DNA from: Rhyacichthys aspro
Taxonomy: Eukaryota; Chordata; Actinopteri; Gobiiformes; Rhyacichthyidae
Assembly: GCA_036850595.1 (NCBI GenBank)
Contig: CM072148.1
Location: 7,119,118-7,183,117, forward strand
DNA: 64,000 nt
Direction of reading: 5' to 3'
The position numbers and the translations under genes were made by a program. This document shows positions 14,046-26,387 of the stretch, piece after piece. The number at the start of each line of letters is the position of its first letter. The stretch's first letter is position 1. The notes under the pieces were generated by a model. It had not been told where the DNA came from and did not search any database. It saw nothing but the letters and a program-made list of their open reading frames with translations.

Positions 14046-14883
14046 TAAAGCCAGTGGACATGTAATTACATTGGCTTATTTCATGTAGAATATTCAACTA
14101 AATGAGTCCTTTTGCTAAAGAAAGATTACGTACAGTATACAAGATGTGCAGGCTTGTTACTCTATCAATAATACATAAATGAATATGAACGAATACCAGT
14201 TTCATACTCACAATGTATGGTATTTTTCATTCAAGGATCTTGTATATTTTCTATTTATATATTCCACTTAAATATTTAAACTATACTATCTCTTACTCAT
14301 ATATGCTTTACTGTTGTATTTCTCAAGATCTCCGTCATTTTAGTCTGAGCTCAAGCATCTTGGGATTTTTAATCAAAACCAGGTTTATTTGTACATCTTG
14401 ACGGCATAACAAATCAGGTGGGCCGGACTACTTTTCACGAAATCACCCTCACCATATGGCTTTGGTGCTAATACTATTTTGTGACAATAAAACAGACTGT
14501 TGTGTCCTCAATTCATTTATCTTCCCAGTTGTCCCTGAATGCTGTTGTGTTTCATACTGTATGATGAGTGTCAGTGGTGCAGAACATTATATTCCTTGAG
14601 CACTAAAACTTTCTGCGTACACACCAAACACACAGGTTTCCTATTCTCCTCAGTGAATAAATAAGAAGTGGTCCATTTTTCTTGGTAATTTTCACACTCC
14701 GGGTCTACTTGTCTCCTTTTTGACAAAAACATTTGGGTAATGAGAGTGCTTTCATCTGGGGTTCAGTTCTAGATCTCAGTGTTGTGTTATGTCCACTACG
14801 CTAACTAAATCAGTGTGAGCCCTAGTGGACAATTAAGGAATAGCAGTTAATGTCTTCTATGAAATTTTTGCACTTTCCAAATT

Positions 14884-14960
14884 CAACGCATGGGTCGCAT
14901 CATGCCCTCCAGTGGGCCAGTTTTGGCCTGTGGACTGCATGTTTGGCACTCCTGTTGCCT
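14884..14960 (-). repeat. hAT-type transposon terminus remnant
   Basis: The stretch ends with GTTTGGCACTCCTG; reversed it starts CAGGAGTGCCAAAC, close to the CAGGGGTGTCAAACTC terminus shared by many vertebrate hAT elements. It is preceded by the GGGCCAGTTTTGGCCTGTGG body words. Only one end is recognisable. Confidence 0.5.
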
Positions 14961-15299
14961 TGTGAAGTATAAAATATCATAGAACTATTTTATAATATTT
15001 TCATACTACAGCTGAAATCACAACACTGTCCTCTGACATTTTCTCAAATATATTATGAGACGTGATGTAAGATGAATAGCCATGATTTCCATTCCTGGTG
15101 AAAACTGCACTCAATCTGCTCAAAATAATGGATATTAAACTCTACATTTCATTTGTGCTCTTAAAATAATAGCAGATCGGTGTGAAAAGCACACAATGTA
15201 AAAAATAACTCATTGACTTGACAACGGACCATTCAAATCTTTATTTTAACTCTGTGTGTAAATACACTTGTCTTTGCCTTTATCAAAGTTTAATGTTGT

Positions 15300-15600
15300 G
15301 TAGCCTCCATCCATTATTCCTGCTCCATCAGTTGTGTGCACATCATTAACATGCTTTCCAACACGGCTATCTCACTAATACAGGCACAGCGCAGTCAAGA
15401 GAAACAACACACAGTGAGCGGAGATTTATTTTGTGTGCTTCAGCGCTGCCACCCGAGGCAGCAATCAACAGCCCTTCCAGTGCCTATTAGACACTGCGCT
15501 GCACAATCAGTATCCACCAAGGCAGCAGTTCACCGTTCGACACTTGTGCCTTCTGCTCGCTCACGTCTCAGTAGCACGGACCTATTCACATTTTAACGAC
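15300..15600. other. CNE candidate
   Basis: GC-richer, repeat-free 300 bp with an 86-codon plus frame but no flanking splice consensus or recognisable protein. It includes CATCATTAACATG and repeated GGCAGCA words. Confidence 0.28.
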
Positions 15601-16000
15601 ACAACATAAGAAGGATAATGTATGGAGATAAGCACTTTACGATTCATTAGAGGAGCTCATGGGAAAACGCATGGAGCCAAGGTTCTGCGATGTGTTACTC
15701 CATAATGTTTTGTTGTCCTCCCTCTGGCAAGGAGTGGCAGAAAAACACCAGACTACTGTGGCACGGGGAGCTTTTATGTAAATATTTAGGGATGTTAACT
15801 AGCAGTCCTGCATTAACAGTATGTATTTCACAAATGTCAAGGCTCAAGGCACTAAAGTCAAATCCAGAGATTTGCAAATTAAAACAATTTCACTGGTAAT
15901 TTTGACGCAGGATGCACAACAGCAATAAACAACAAGTGAAATGTATAAAAGGACTGGTAATAACATGTGATATAGGTTTTCACTGTTACTATGTTAGTAC

Positions 16001-16211
16001 TAGGGCTGGATGACGCCAAAAATAATTACACCAATTATTTTCATTCATGCAATCAGATATACAGTACACTAGGCTTTTCTAAATAAAACACACAATAGGT
16101 ATGCTATAAAAATAAAGTCGTCATGTCTTATCTTGGTGTTTATCTTGTTTTCTGTCATTAGAAAAACAAAATCGTCATGTAATTGTGATTAAAACTTGAT
16201 TAAGTGCCCTA
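16001..16211. repeat. MITE-like element with TAGGGC ends
   Basis: Left end TAGGGCTGGATGACG and right end ATTAAGTGCCCTA are imperfect inverted repeats about 200 bp apart. Near the right end it contains ATCGTCATGTAATTGTGATT, resembling fish non-autonomous hAT elements that begin TAGGGCTGCACGATTAAT. Confidence 0.5.
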
Positions 16212-16970
16212 GTTTGTACTGCCACCATTTAAAGTAGTATGATTTGAATGATTTGATATTACTAACAACTACCTTAACTAAAATAACAAGTTATTTAAGT
16301 CTTTATGTTGAGCAAATGGTTTTACAGAACTATTTATTTATTGTGCTCTTTCTCAATATACTTATATTTTCTTCTTATTGTTTAGCTTTATTCTTTCATA
16401 TCTTTCAAAGCAATTCAGTTTTTGAGAACACAACATTTTAAATGTTGTTATGACTGGTCCATTGTAGAGGCTCTGGCTGTGATCTCACCAAAGCACTTTA
16501 CTTTTTGGTCGAAGGTTATCATCACAAAATCTAGAAAAGCCAGTGTGGACACCACCGAGCCTTTTTGAAGAGCTAGGACAATTACAATCTTTATGAAAAC
16601 ATTTATCCACCAGGATTAAAGGTACCTCAATTACTAAAGAGTAAAGCGAAATAGCAGAATAAGGGCCCTTTAAGTGTTGATATTGAAGCTACTTGGAGAA
16701 AAAAAAGGATCCTTTTAACAGTCTGTCCCTCTGTATAATTGAGTTTGATAATGCTGATCTGCTGTATTTGATTTGTCTTAAGATTTGGATATGGGGAGAT
16801 TGAAACTTCGATTTAAGGGGATTAAGATACAGCTAGAATAAAGCGATTGATCAAAAAGAGAGTTAAAAGTAAAAGAAAAATGGCATGACATGAGATAGCA
16901 AGGGCAAAAGTGCATGAGGAAAAATGGAGGATACAAGCGGGAGAGGTATGATGCAGAGATTTGACATTAC

Positions 16971-19900
16971 CTTCAGTGGGGTTGATCGCCTCTGGCAAGT
17001 GCTCCCATGGGAGGGTCCAGGCAGGGCAAGGATGAGGAGTGAACACTGCCTCGATGCCATTTCCCTATGGGAGGAACAAACACACACATACAAATGCAGG
17101 TTACCATAGAAACACATCTGCAGCCTTCAGGTTCTGTGGTCCAAATGGTTGTAATGAGGTGAATGTAAAGAGAACTGCTCTTGAACTGGACTTTTGTTAC
17201 TTTGTTCACAAAAATTTGGGACCTTGGATTTTTCCATTTTAATCTTTGTTAAAAGAACTTTAGTTGTAGTAAGAGGACAAGTATGTTGTCTTTGCCAGAG
17301 AGAACACTTTGGTGAAGAATTTTCTCAGCTCACTTGACATTCCAGAGAGTTTTACATAAATAAATCTAAAGCACGGTCGGACGACAATGTAATTCAATAT
17401 TTATTAGGAAAATCTTTAAAAACTAAAATGTACAAAAGTCAAAGTATAAGTACATTTAACCAACAGTACCCACTCTGTTTCCTTGCATTTCATTAAAACA
17501 GTTTTACCATTAATAGTTTGTAGTAAAAGGAATGATAAATGTTAAATTCAAGACATTTATTAGATGAAAATCCATCGAGCCCATATTGGCAAGCTTTGGC
17601 CAATCACATTTTTGCATTCATTCAGGCCTGCTTGTCAAATTAAGGGAAGCTCCCATTGGCTTTTGGTCTACTTGGCTTCTAAAATGATCTATTCTAACCC
17701 TGGCTACATCAGTTTACACAGTCAAACAGAGCAAATAACAACATTAAAAACAAGGAAAAGGGGAACTAAATTGAAAGGAGATTAATTATTGACTATGCGG
17801 AAATAATTGATGGCTTACAAAGTTAAATAGCTGCCATTATGAAACATTTATATAACATTTACTACAAAGGTTTAACAATGCTTTCAATCAGTAGTACCAA
17901 TCCCAAATCTACATCAGGTTAAACTATGGATAAAACAGGCAAAACTCAAACTTAATCACTAAACTATTACAAAACAGGTCTAAAGCAGGTCTAAACCTAG
18001 CATCAGTGTTCACTTAGTCTTAATGCACCTGCTTTATTGGTTTGTGAAGGGACAAAGAGAACAACTGTAATACTAATTTCTTGAGCACTGCTTCTTCAGA
18101 TTCCCCATTCCTCAGAGAATCCAGGATTTCCCTCAATTTACCTGCTGACGTTAACGCTCTAAATCCCCTGTCAGGACAACCCTTATTTTCACTCCTGCCT
18201 CAGATTAAGCTGCTGTCTTGTGTTTAGTCCTTACGCGTAACGACCTGTCAGTCAAAGTGAAGGGAAAAGCATTTGGACTGTAGTTGGTGAGGCTCTACTG
18301 TACTGTTTACATTTTTGTGTCCACAGCTCATTGCGCCGGCTGTGTGAGTGGCATGCATCAGTGTGTTCAGTGGAGTGGGAAAGAGGGAGCATTTATGGGG
18401 CATTCATAAAGTGGATATTGTTCTGAGATGAGGCTGGTGTGTCTGGTTAGCAGCAGTGAAGGATTGTGTGTCGCTGTATGTCGATCCAGACCTCTGTTAA
18501 ATGTCAGTGTTCTTGATTTAGGACGCACCATCATACGCGGGAACACACACACGTACTGTACAGACAACACAACAGCTGCGGCGCAGACGTGATGGTGGCG
18601 ACATGCAGCCATCCTTGTAATCCCTTCAGGCGTAGAAAGAATGGTGGCCATTGTTTGCACACAGTCCTCTCGATGTTAATGTGTGATTTCACCCTGCCGT
18701 CAAAACTGTCATTTGTGCACGTTCACGCCTAGCAACGTTATATCCGGCAACATGGCACACTCAAAACACCTCCGATCCTGACCACACACAGCCCCCTCAA
18801 ATCCCACTCACTAGATATTATTTTAGAAAGTCAGCCAGCAGGAAATCACAGAGAAAATATCCACGCAGAGAGGACAGTGACGGAGCCAAGAGGAAAGTCT
18901 GGAGGCTCCACACAGTTTGGTTAGAGAGGGCTCAGAAGACACTGTCCCTTTGAGCAGCTGTGCCTCTTATCTCCTGCTGCACAACAAACCCAGAAATGTT
19001 CCAGGAGTGATGTTTAGTCTGCTACAGAGCCAACGCAGCAGTGTTACCAATGCTTTCACAAGGAGAGATATTTTTATTGTGTGGACATGTTATGCTTGTG
19101 TTAAAAGCTTTTTTTTGTCACTAAACAGACTTTCTGCCAGTTCTATAAACTACTTAGTCTGGCCATAATGGGCGGTTTTATCTTGGACAGCTTTCATTGC
19201 TTTTTCAGCACTTAAAAGAAATAGGCTAAAGGTGCACTGTCTGCAATGACACAAAAGACAACAGTGTCTGCTGAGAACACAAAACCAGGCATTTTATTAA
19301 ACACTGCAGACAGAGAGCAACTGTTATAACAAATATATTCCAGACTGAGAATTTATTGTTTAACAGAAAAATGTGTTTTACAATGTAAGTCTTATAGTTC
19401 ACATGAGATATATTGGCAAGTATGTATATCATATCATGGGAGCCATCCAGAACAAACAAAAACACAAGTTCACTGTGCCACTGTGTTCACTGTGTGCCTG
19501 CTTGATCATTAATATGAACAAAAACACACACACCATGTTAAAATGTTTCATGTTTATCCAGTACAAGGAGAACATTTTTAAGTGAAAATGCCACAAGCCA
19601 AATCATTACCACAGTGTTACACTCTGTGACACTGAAATAATTGAAGCATGAAATGACGGGATGATGGTTAACGACCAGTTTCAGCATCCAAACCCGTTAT
19701 CTATGCAACAATGGGACTCATTTCGTGTACAAACGTGATAAAACAAATCTGTTTGGAGATGACAGAATGTGATAAAAAGTGAGGAGGTAAGAGTAATAAC
19801 ATACTTTGAGTTTGGTCATAGTGGGCCTCGGGCCACCAACAAAAGGCAGCTGTTGGGTGATCTCCTGGTCATGCTCCACTGGGCTGGGAGAGTTGAGCTG

Positions 19901-22761
19901 TGCCTCAGGCTCTGGTGGGCTGGATGAGGGAGGCTGAGGGGTGGAGAGAGTTATCCCACAGGCTTTAGCTGCACGGAGGACCCCAGGTACCTCCTGGACA
20001 CGGCTGTACCAGCGCAGCAGGTGGGGCAGGTGATGAAGAGAGCTCGCAGCATGAGCTTGAAGAGAACTCTATCAAAGACAAAACAAGGGTAGGAAAATTG
20101 AAATAGAAGAAAAAATTCAGGAAGATATTGATTAAATGACTCATCAAATAAGTCAGCTCCAACCCAGTGAAATGTCATGTTCTACTAGAATTCACTCATC
20201 ACTGTGGTGGACAGACATACACAGGGGACTGGAAATCAAAACAGAACTGTGTGAGGGGAGGAGGGTGAATACACAGAACATGATCACAGAAGCAGTGTCA
20301 CTGTGGGACAGAAGACAGAGGGACACAGATAGTGAGGGCAGTCTGGGGAGAAGGGGCAGCAAGCAAGACGACAAGTGGTGGAGTGGAAAAGATCCGTCAG
20401 GGCTGCATCTGTCCTGGACAGAGATGGCCGTTAAGAGGAGACACGCTACACTGAGTGTGAAACTGGAAACCACTGGAGCACAGCTGACTACTAAAAGCCT
20501 CATTGTGAGAACTCAAGTTCATTCCCACAGTGGACGGAGAGCTGGAGCTGGCTGAGGGGTGAAATGGAGGTGGAGACCAACTTCACTGCCTGACAGCACA
20601 GCATTCCAGATCAACCACAACAAAACACTAAATCAAAACTGGCATTTATGTGGAAAATACTGAATAATGTACAGAAATGTATATTTCTTATGAGCACCTG
20701 AAGTGTGTTTGTATCCTTCAGGCCAACTATCCAGCAACTCTTAATCAGCTGCACAGGAAGCACACTTTTAAAGCAAAGTTACTGAAATGCATTTCAACCT
20801 TTTGCGTCTGAATAGAATCCCTCCCACTGGCTGTTATCACCCTTTGCCAGGTGCAGAGACCACCAGAGAGCTGAGCCTGTGCCAAGTGTGATGCTGTGCG
20901 TCTCCTTAACTCCACTTTCAGCATGAAACGATCTGAAAAGAGCCTGGAGTACGGCTCACCTTGACCGAAGTGACACCACCATAATTCATGCATAATTTGT
21001 CATATTATAATAAACATACTGGAAAGGGCAGCAGCAAATACACGTAATAGGGATCCTTCAGTCCTGATGGCACCAAATGAAAAAGGTTATTTATGCTGCC
21101 AGACCAAGAAGTGCACCTATGCTTCATGTGATTTATAATAACACTACAGCAATTTACTTCAGCTATTCAGAAAGTACAGGCAGTAAAATGTAAGACAAAA
21201 AAACTACAATCATAAAGAAGTCACAATGGCTCCTTTTTTTGTCTCTTTAATATCGAAATGACACATAAATCAGAAACGTCAAGGCTCTTACCAGGTACTG
21301 ATAGATGCAGGGAAGAAGGACCACATCAGTCAAAGTGAAGTACAGTCCTTCAGCAAACACATGCTCCAGAGGAGGCAGGTCTGTGGTCTTCACTTTCCTG
21401 ATCTCAGAGCTCTCTCTAGTGGCCAATGTCGGACCCGACTCCACTGACAGCTTAGCGAGGGCCGCTCTGAGCTCAAGTCCGTCGTCAGACTGACTGGGGT
21501 CGCCGTCTGTTGTCCTTTGGCCTTCAGCTGATTCACCCTTTTCATTTTGTTTCTGTTGTTTAAGTTTCTGTCTGCGGATCTTGTCGTCGTTGTGAACTTT
21601 TACAGGCTCAGAGAGTCTTTTTTCAAGGGTGAGGATGGAGAGAGGGAGCTGTGTTTGCGGACTGGTAGGATTTCTTAAATGTTCCTCAACAGCTGATGGT
21701 ATTCCGATTTCACAAAGCCGTGTCCACTTGCTCACCTGAAGACAAATAAGATACTCAGAACTCACTTATGGAATGTCCGCAAAAATAAAAGGCCTAATAA
21801 TAGAAGAATAACATCTATTTCTTTCATGTGGTCCTATTTCCTTGAATCTCTATCATCCAGTCCTATTATTCATTCTTTTAAGAGACTCTTATTTATGTTA
21901 GCACTCTGGCAAGTGACAAAAAAATCAAACACTGAGAATACAGGACATATCAATCAGCAAAGTCAGTAAAATACCTATGTTCAAGAACTGTGAGTTACAG
22001 GAGTGTTTAAAGGTTCTCTACAAACCTAGTTTCTTAATGCTGATTTGTGTGGAAAAAAAAAAAAACAGTGTAAAAAGACCAATTCCTATCTATTCTCTAA
22101 TGAACTCTACACACCTCTCCAGGCATACAGTACAATTTGTTTCTTTGTTTGTTTTTTTTCAATTTACATTTTTGTGTGAACTACTACTCACTCAAAAACA
22201 TCCTTCCACTGTATATAAGTGATTAAAATTGTTCATATTCAGACAAAGGACAGTCGGTTGAGACAGGTTTAGTTGGGTTATTCTTTTATAGTTTTAGGTC
22301 TAAGGGCCAGTGTTGAACAAAATAAGACACATTTTCACACTAACCTCAGCACAGGCTTTCAAACACGTCTTCTTGAATCCCAGTAAAGCCAGTGCATCAT
22401 TCCTTGAGGGATCAGCCTCTAGAGTTTTGTTAATGATGTGTCTTAGTACCACAGCCAGTCCAGCCCTGCAGAGCCCCCCAGTCTCATCCAGGACAGAAGG
22501 CAGCCGGCAGCCCCTCACCAGCGGGGGCAGAGACTCCAGCCCCACGTGGGACACCTCCAGGGACTCGGGCAGGGGACCTTTTGTTGGTTCAGCGCTCCCA
22601 GGTTTGGAAGAAACCAGGAAAACCTTAAAGGACTTGTACTCGCAGTAGGACAAGAGGAACAGGACTATAGAGGTGTGCAGCGAGGGACGGGGCTCTCCAT
22701 TTTCATGACAGACCTCCAAGTAGAGAACGGGATGCTTTTGGTTTAACTCCGTGGGTTTCAT
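16971..22761 (-). CDS. gstcd: GSTCD, glutathione S-transferase C-terminal domain-containing protein (5' part, 3' end missing)
   Basis: Coding exons on the minus strand are 22761-22345, 21735-21292, 20068-19805 and 17064-16971 (about 406 residues). All junctions are AG/GT, and the phases are 0, 0, 0, then 1 at the last donor. The start at 22761 lies just inside the exon (acceptor at 22772) with G at -3; an earlier in-frame ATG at 22794 is intronic. Recognisable vertebrate GSTCD blocks are LHTSIVLFLLSYCEY near the N-terminus, GFKKTCLKACAEVS across exon junction 1, LPPLEHVFAEGLYFTLTD (GST C-terminal-like helical domain), RWYSRVQEVPGV, GGPRPTM and FTPHPCPAWTL. The family is about 630 residues and continues into a Rossmann methyltransferase-like domain (glycine-rich SAM loop, CPCCYG-type cysteine motif). 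I searched the minus strand of 1-16970 by eye for those motifs and found none, so the last third probably lies beyond the left edge. The molecular function is not established; human GSTCD is known mainly from lung-function association with the adjoining INTS12. Confidence 0.93.
17065..19804 (-). other. GSTCD intron (2.7 kb)
   Basis: Bounded by the GTATGT donor at 19804 and a CCCATAG acceptor at 17065. A GC-richer part at about 18160-18960 has no identifiable gene. Confidence 0.8.
20069..21291 (-). other. GSTCD intron (1.2 kb)
   Basis: GTAAGA donor at 21291 and TTTGATAG acceptor at 20069. A 139-codon plus-strand frame at 20136-20555 is not recognised and has no splice context. Confidence 0.8.
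21736..22344 (-). other. GSTCD intron (0.6 kb)
   Basis: GTTAGT donor at 22344 and TCTTCAG acceptor at 21736; AT-rich, no other feature. Confidence 0.85.
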
Positions 22762-22884
22762 GTCAGATAGTACTGAGGTATATGAAAATAACAAATGTTA
22801 GTTTCAAGTAAAGAATGACACTAACACTGGTATGAAGGCAAGCACAGAATGTGAGATAATATCGTACTTGAAATAAAAACGTAC

Positions 22885-23380
22885 CTACGTCTGTTTAAAA
22901 TACTCAAATATACCGGCTTTCTAAGCACGTTGTTGTTGTCCAGACACAAACTTCCTGGAAGCATCGCTATTCCTTCTTCTCCTAAAGCTGCAATAGTTCC
23001 ACAGCGCCATCTACTGACTGCGTTCAAAAGCCACAATTGTGATGGAAATAAAATGATTTAAACACGTGTGATGCTGTTAAGACGCTTAATTAAAACAATG
23101 AAACTTAACATATTATCAAAATACGCTGCTTTATCTTACAATTACAATTTATCTTTACAATTAAAATAAGATTAGGTAGGAAATTGGAATTAAAATTGGA
23201 TGTTGTATACAAGGTTCCGCACACTGCCACTTGGTACATTCCGGAAGCATTTAATGGTTGCACAATCTGTACTTAGAAGGAAAATCGTCAGCACTGGCCT
23301 CTTATTTCTTTATAGGGGGCTTCAAGCGTCAGTCTAAACAAAAATATCGGTTTAAAGGCAGACGTCAAAGGTGGGTTTAT
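22885..23380. promoter_or_regulatory. Shared head-to-head promoter region of GSTCD (left) and INTS12 (right)
   Basis: The two start codons, 22761 (minus) and 24163 (plus), diverge across 1.4 kb. On the minus strand a plausible donor after ACGTAG at 22885 implies a non-coding GSTCD exon 1 between about 22885 and 23015, spliced to the acceptor at 22772. On the plus strand a plausible donor after TCAAAG at 23370 could end a non-coding INTS12 exon 1, spliced to the acceptor at 24153. An ETS-like CCGGAAGC lies near 23242 and a CTCF-like motif at 23002-23017. No TATA box is evident. Shared divergent promoters are known for this gene pair in mammals; the exact start sites here are inferred. Confidence 0.5.
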
Positions 23381-24162
23381 GTCAGTATGAGATAATTTTG
23401 TATGTGCGACTCTGTGTAATTAAGTTTGGCTTTGTGCTGCCGCCGGTACACTCCGGACCAGTGTCGATACTGGAAACAGAAGTAACTCACTGTTGAGGTT
23501 ATCTTTGCTTTAACTGTTAAAATTAGGACTGTGACAAACTGTCTCCGAGACTATTTATAATTCTATCGACACGCAGTATGATTACTAAGGTCTGATGTGC
23601 GTTGGCACCATGGTATTATTTATTGTATTCTATATGCTATTTCCTCTTTCCCCTTTTATAGCTCGTCTATCATGCCGTCCAGTGATTCTTGCTATTTCTA
23701 AACGAATTCTCTTCAAGTCAAGATGTTAATTCATCAGTTTTAAAGCCCCCTTCCATGTTTGAAGTTATCATAATGCAGGATTTCTTGGAGAATACTGGCC
23801 CAAACAAATCTGCGCCCTTTCTTTTCTTTTTTTTTTTTTTTTTGTTCTCATCCGTTCAAGTGCAAATAAGTCTGGTTTATTTTGGCTTTCCAATAAACTT
23901 AATACTTCTGTCCTATAGTTTTGCCCAAATGATTTTTCTTTTGTGATCTGATTGGCTGTGCACTCATTGTCAAAACGTACATGTTAAATGGTAAAATACA
24001 GATAAAGCACAGTTTATTTATAGAAATGTTCACTTTTTTGTTAAAAAGTTCCAAGTGTGGAATAAAAGGAATTTTCAAATATGTGAGAACTTGCATATTA
24101 TACCTTTATTAACAGTATAGCCTCAGCCTTGTAACAGGTTATATTTATTACAGCCTAAAGCC

Positions 24163-26387
24163 ATGGCTGGTCCAGTGAATTTGGAATTGGACCCTATCTT
24201 CCTGAAGGGTCTGAGTTACCTTCACTCCAAGAATAAAGACTCTGCAGAGAAACTGAAGGCACTGCTTGACGAGGCCCTCGCAAGAGGAAGCGACACATCC
24301 TACCGCTCACTGCAAAAAGTAACACAAGCTCATTATTAATATTTCAGGTGGATTTATCATGTGTAGTAATACTTAATTTGGTTATTTACAGGATGTTGAA
24401 GTTTCAAAGGGGTCGATTTCTAAACTCAGCTTGAATAAACAGGACTCCAAGTCATCCTCTAGTTCCTCTTCCTCCAGCAGCAGCAGCAGCAGCAGTGGGA
24501 GCAGCAAAGCCAGTTCGGAAAAGAGCAAAAAAGAGGCAGAGAAGAGGCCTTCTGAAAAAGTATGCATTCAAGCTGCCATTCTTATACTCATTCAGCCACT
24601 GTCAAAATTGTGTTCATAATTTTGTTTGTTAGGTGAGAGTTGACCTGTCAGATGTGGAGCCACCAAAGAAGCCTCGACTTGAGAAACAGGAAAATCGCTC
24701 TTCACCGATCACTGTGCTAACCAGCAAAGACCTTGTGCCAAACATTAACGATTATGACGAGACTAATGCTGATGATTTTGCTATGGAAATGGGCCTTGCC
24801 TGTGTAGTTTGCAGGTATAACATATTATATCTATGTTATGTGTATTTAAAATGTCAAAGAAAACTGTGGTCTTTAGCAGTTCTTTAAATAATTTGTGTAC
24901 TTTTCACTTTCTAAGACAAATGACTGTGACGATGGGTAACCAGTTGGTGGAGTGTCAGGAATGTCACAACCTGTACCACCAGGACTGTCACAAGCCCCAG
25001 GTAACAGACAAAGAAGTGAACGACCCACGACTTGTGTGGTACTGTGCCCGATGCACACGGCAAATGAAACGCATGGTAAGAAAAATACACAGTGTATTTA
25101 ATTGTTACTGATATTCATTACAGTGTGTTGTTTTTGAGGCCAACTATTTTTTGTGTGTGATATTTTGTAGGCCCAGAAACCTCCTCAAAAGCCCTCTCCA
25201 GCCTCTGCATCATCAGCACCAGTTGTAAAAGACACTTTGGTGAAAAAGGCAGAGCTTAAATCCAAACCTGACACATCTAGCACTTTCCAAGCAAGCACAT
25301 TTCAAGCATTCAAAAGAACGGAAGTCAAGGTATGTATTCACTCTAAATGGGTTATACAAGAACCATCATAAACATCTGGTGTGTTTTTAAGCAACACTAG
25401 TATGTACTGCCTTTTACTGCTTAGTACTTGTCAATAGGAAGTGGGTGTAACTTGTCAAAGAGCTTCGCTGAAGCTAACCATCAAGTTGTTTTGAGAGCAA
25501 ACTTGTTCCCTGTTGTGGGTTATTTGGCTATGTAAATAAAGGTCTGGCCAAGGTAAAAATTCCAAGGTTTTCCTTTACTGCATACTACAAAATGCAAATT
25601 TGATGAGCTCTAGTGGGTAATGTTTTGTAACAAACTAACAATTTCCTAGAAGGTACTGCTCTTTCACGTCCTCCAAAAATATATGTCCTGACTTCTGACA
25701 TTATATTTTTCTCTTAAATGCGTAGTTCAGTATAGTTATGTCTTTAAACATGTTGAAGTTTAACTATGATGTCAATATTGTTACAAAATAGTTTTAACTG
25801 TTATAACTCATAACCCACAGGCCTCCACTACATCTGCAAACCCCACCGGCAACAGCACCTCCTCGTCGGGCAGCGGTCTTACAGGATGGGCTGCGTTTGG
25901 TGCTAAGACAAGCTCTTCTCTACCAACTAGCTCCAAATTAGGTTCTTCGGGCTCAAGTAGCAGCAGCAGCAAGACCCTGACCCCTCCCTCGGGTCAGAAA
26001 CCTGTCGGGCTGTCCGGACTAGCTAGTGCAAAGTCAGGACTCGGGGGTGCTAAGATTCCTGGGAGCGGTAATGGAAATGGCTCAGGTCAGGTTCCACTTA
26101 AACCCCCTCCACCTCTGACTCTGGGTAAGCAGCCTATAAACCGATCTTCGAGCAGTGAGAGCCAAGGAAAGGCTCCATCAGGGGCCGGATCTCCCGGTAC
26201 ATCCCAGACAAGTGCAGGTGGGAATGGAGCGTCTAGTGGTAACGGAGGAGGCAATGGGAACAATGGCAACGGCTCAAAGGCAGCACCGGGAGTCAAAGAA
26301 CCAACATCCCAAGAGTCCCAGCTAAACGCTATGAAACGTTTACAACTGGTGAAGAAGAAAGCAGCGCAGAAGAAAATGAAGAAATGA
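24163..26387 (+). CDS. ints12: INTS12, Integrator complex subunit 12 (PHD finger protein)
   Basis: The coding exons are 24163-24318, 24392-24559, 24633-24814, 24916-25075, 25171-25329 and 25821-26387 (463 residues; the human protein is about 462). The start is in a good context (G at -3, G at +4) in an exon whose acceptor is at 24153. The N-terminal block NLELDPIFLKGLSYLHSK is the conserved helical region needed for Integrator function. A serine tract encoded by AGC repeats follows. A single PHD zinc finger spans about residues 165-216, with CVVC, CQEC, the conserved His of NLYHQDCH, and CARC as metal ligands, split across two exons. The Ser/Gly/Thr-rich C-terminal half ends in the basic SQESQLNAMKRLQLVKKKAAQKK block. 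Integrator is a nuclear complex that processes snRNA 3' ends and terminates promoter-proximal Pol II. A polyadenylation-like ATTAAA lies at 26484. The gene is tail-to-tail with ARHGEF38, with 748 bp between stop codons. Confidence 0.97.
24475..24495 (+). repeat. (AGC)7 trinucleotide repeat coding poly-serine in INTS12
   Basis: Seven consecutive AGC codons extend a run of serines already started by AGT/TCC/TCT codons in exon 24392-24559. The total run is about 15 serines, then GSSKASSEK. Mixed serine codons upstream with pure AGC here suggest local slippage expansion. Confidence 0.9.
25330..25820 (+). other. INTS12 last intron
   Basis: GTATGT donor and CCCACAG acceptor, 491 bp, no other feature seen. 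Confidence 0.9.

Larger units (their letters stand above)
1..16970. other. Gene-free stretch, probably a GSTCD 3'-side intron
   Basis: The GSTCD exon at 16971 ends with a proper GTAATG donor in phase 1, so an intron must follow leftward. No downstream GSTCD exon or NPNT exon (the next gene in human order) was recognised. The small ORFs present are of chance length. Contents worth noting are two (TA)n tracts, a strong hairpin, one dispersed repeat copy, hAT-like remnants and several CNE-like blocks, listed separately. Confidence 0.55.

Noticed and set aside
20136..20555. 139-codon plus-strand frame inside a GSTCD intron
   Set aside because: No homologue recognised and no promoter or splice context; treated as chance.
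22762..22794. In-frame upstream ATG of GSTCD at 22794
   Set aside because: It lies beyond the acceptor CTCAG at 22773, i.e. in the intron; the ATG at 22761 matches the family N-terminus.
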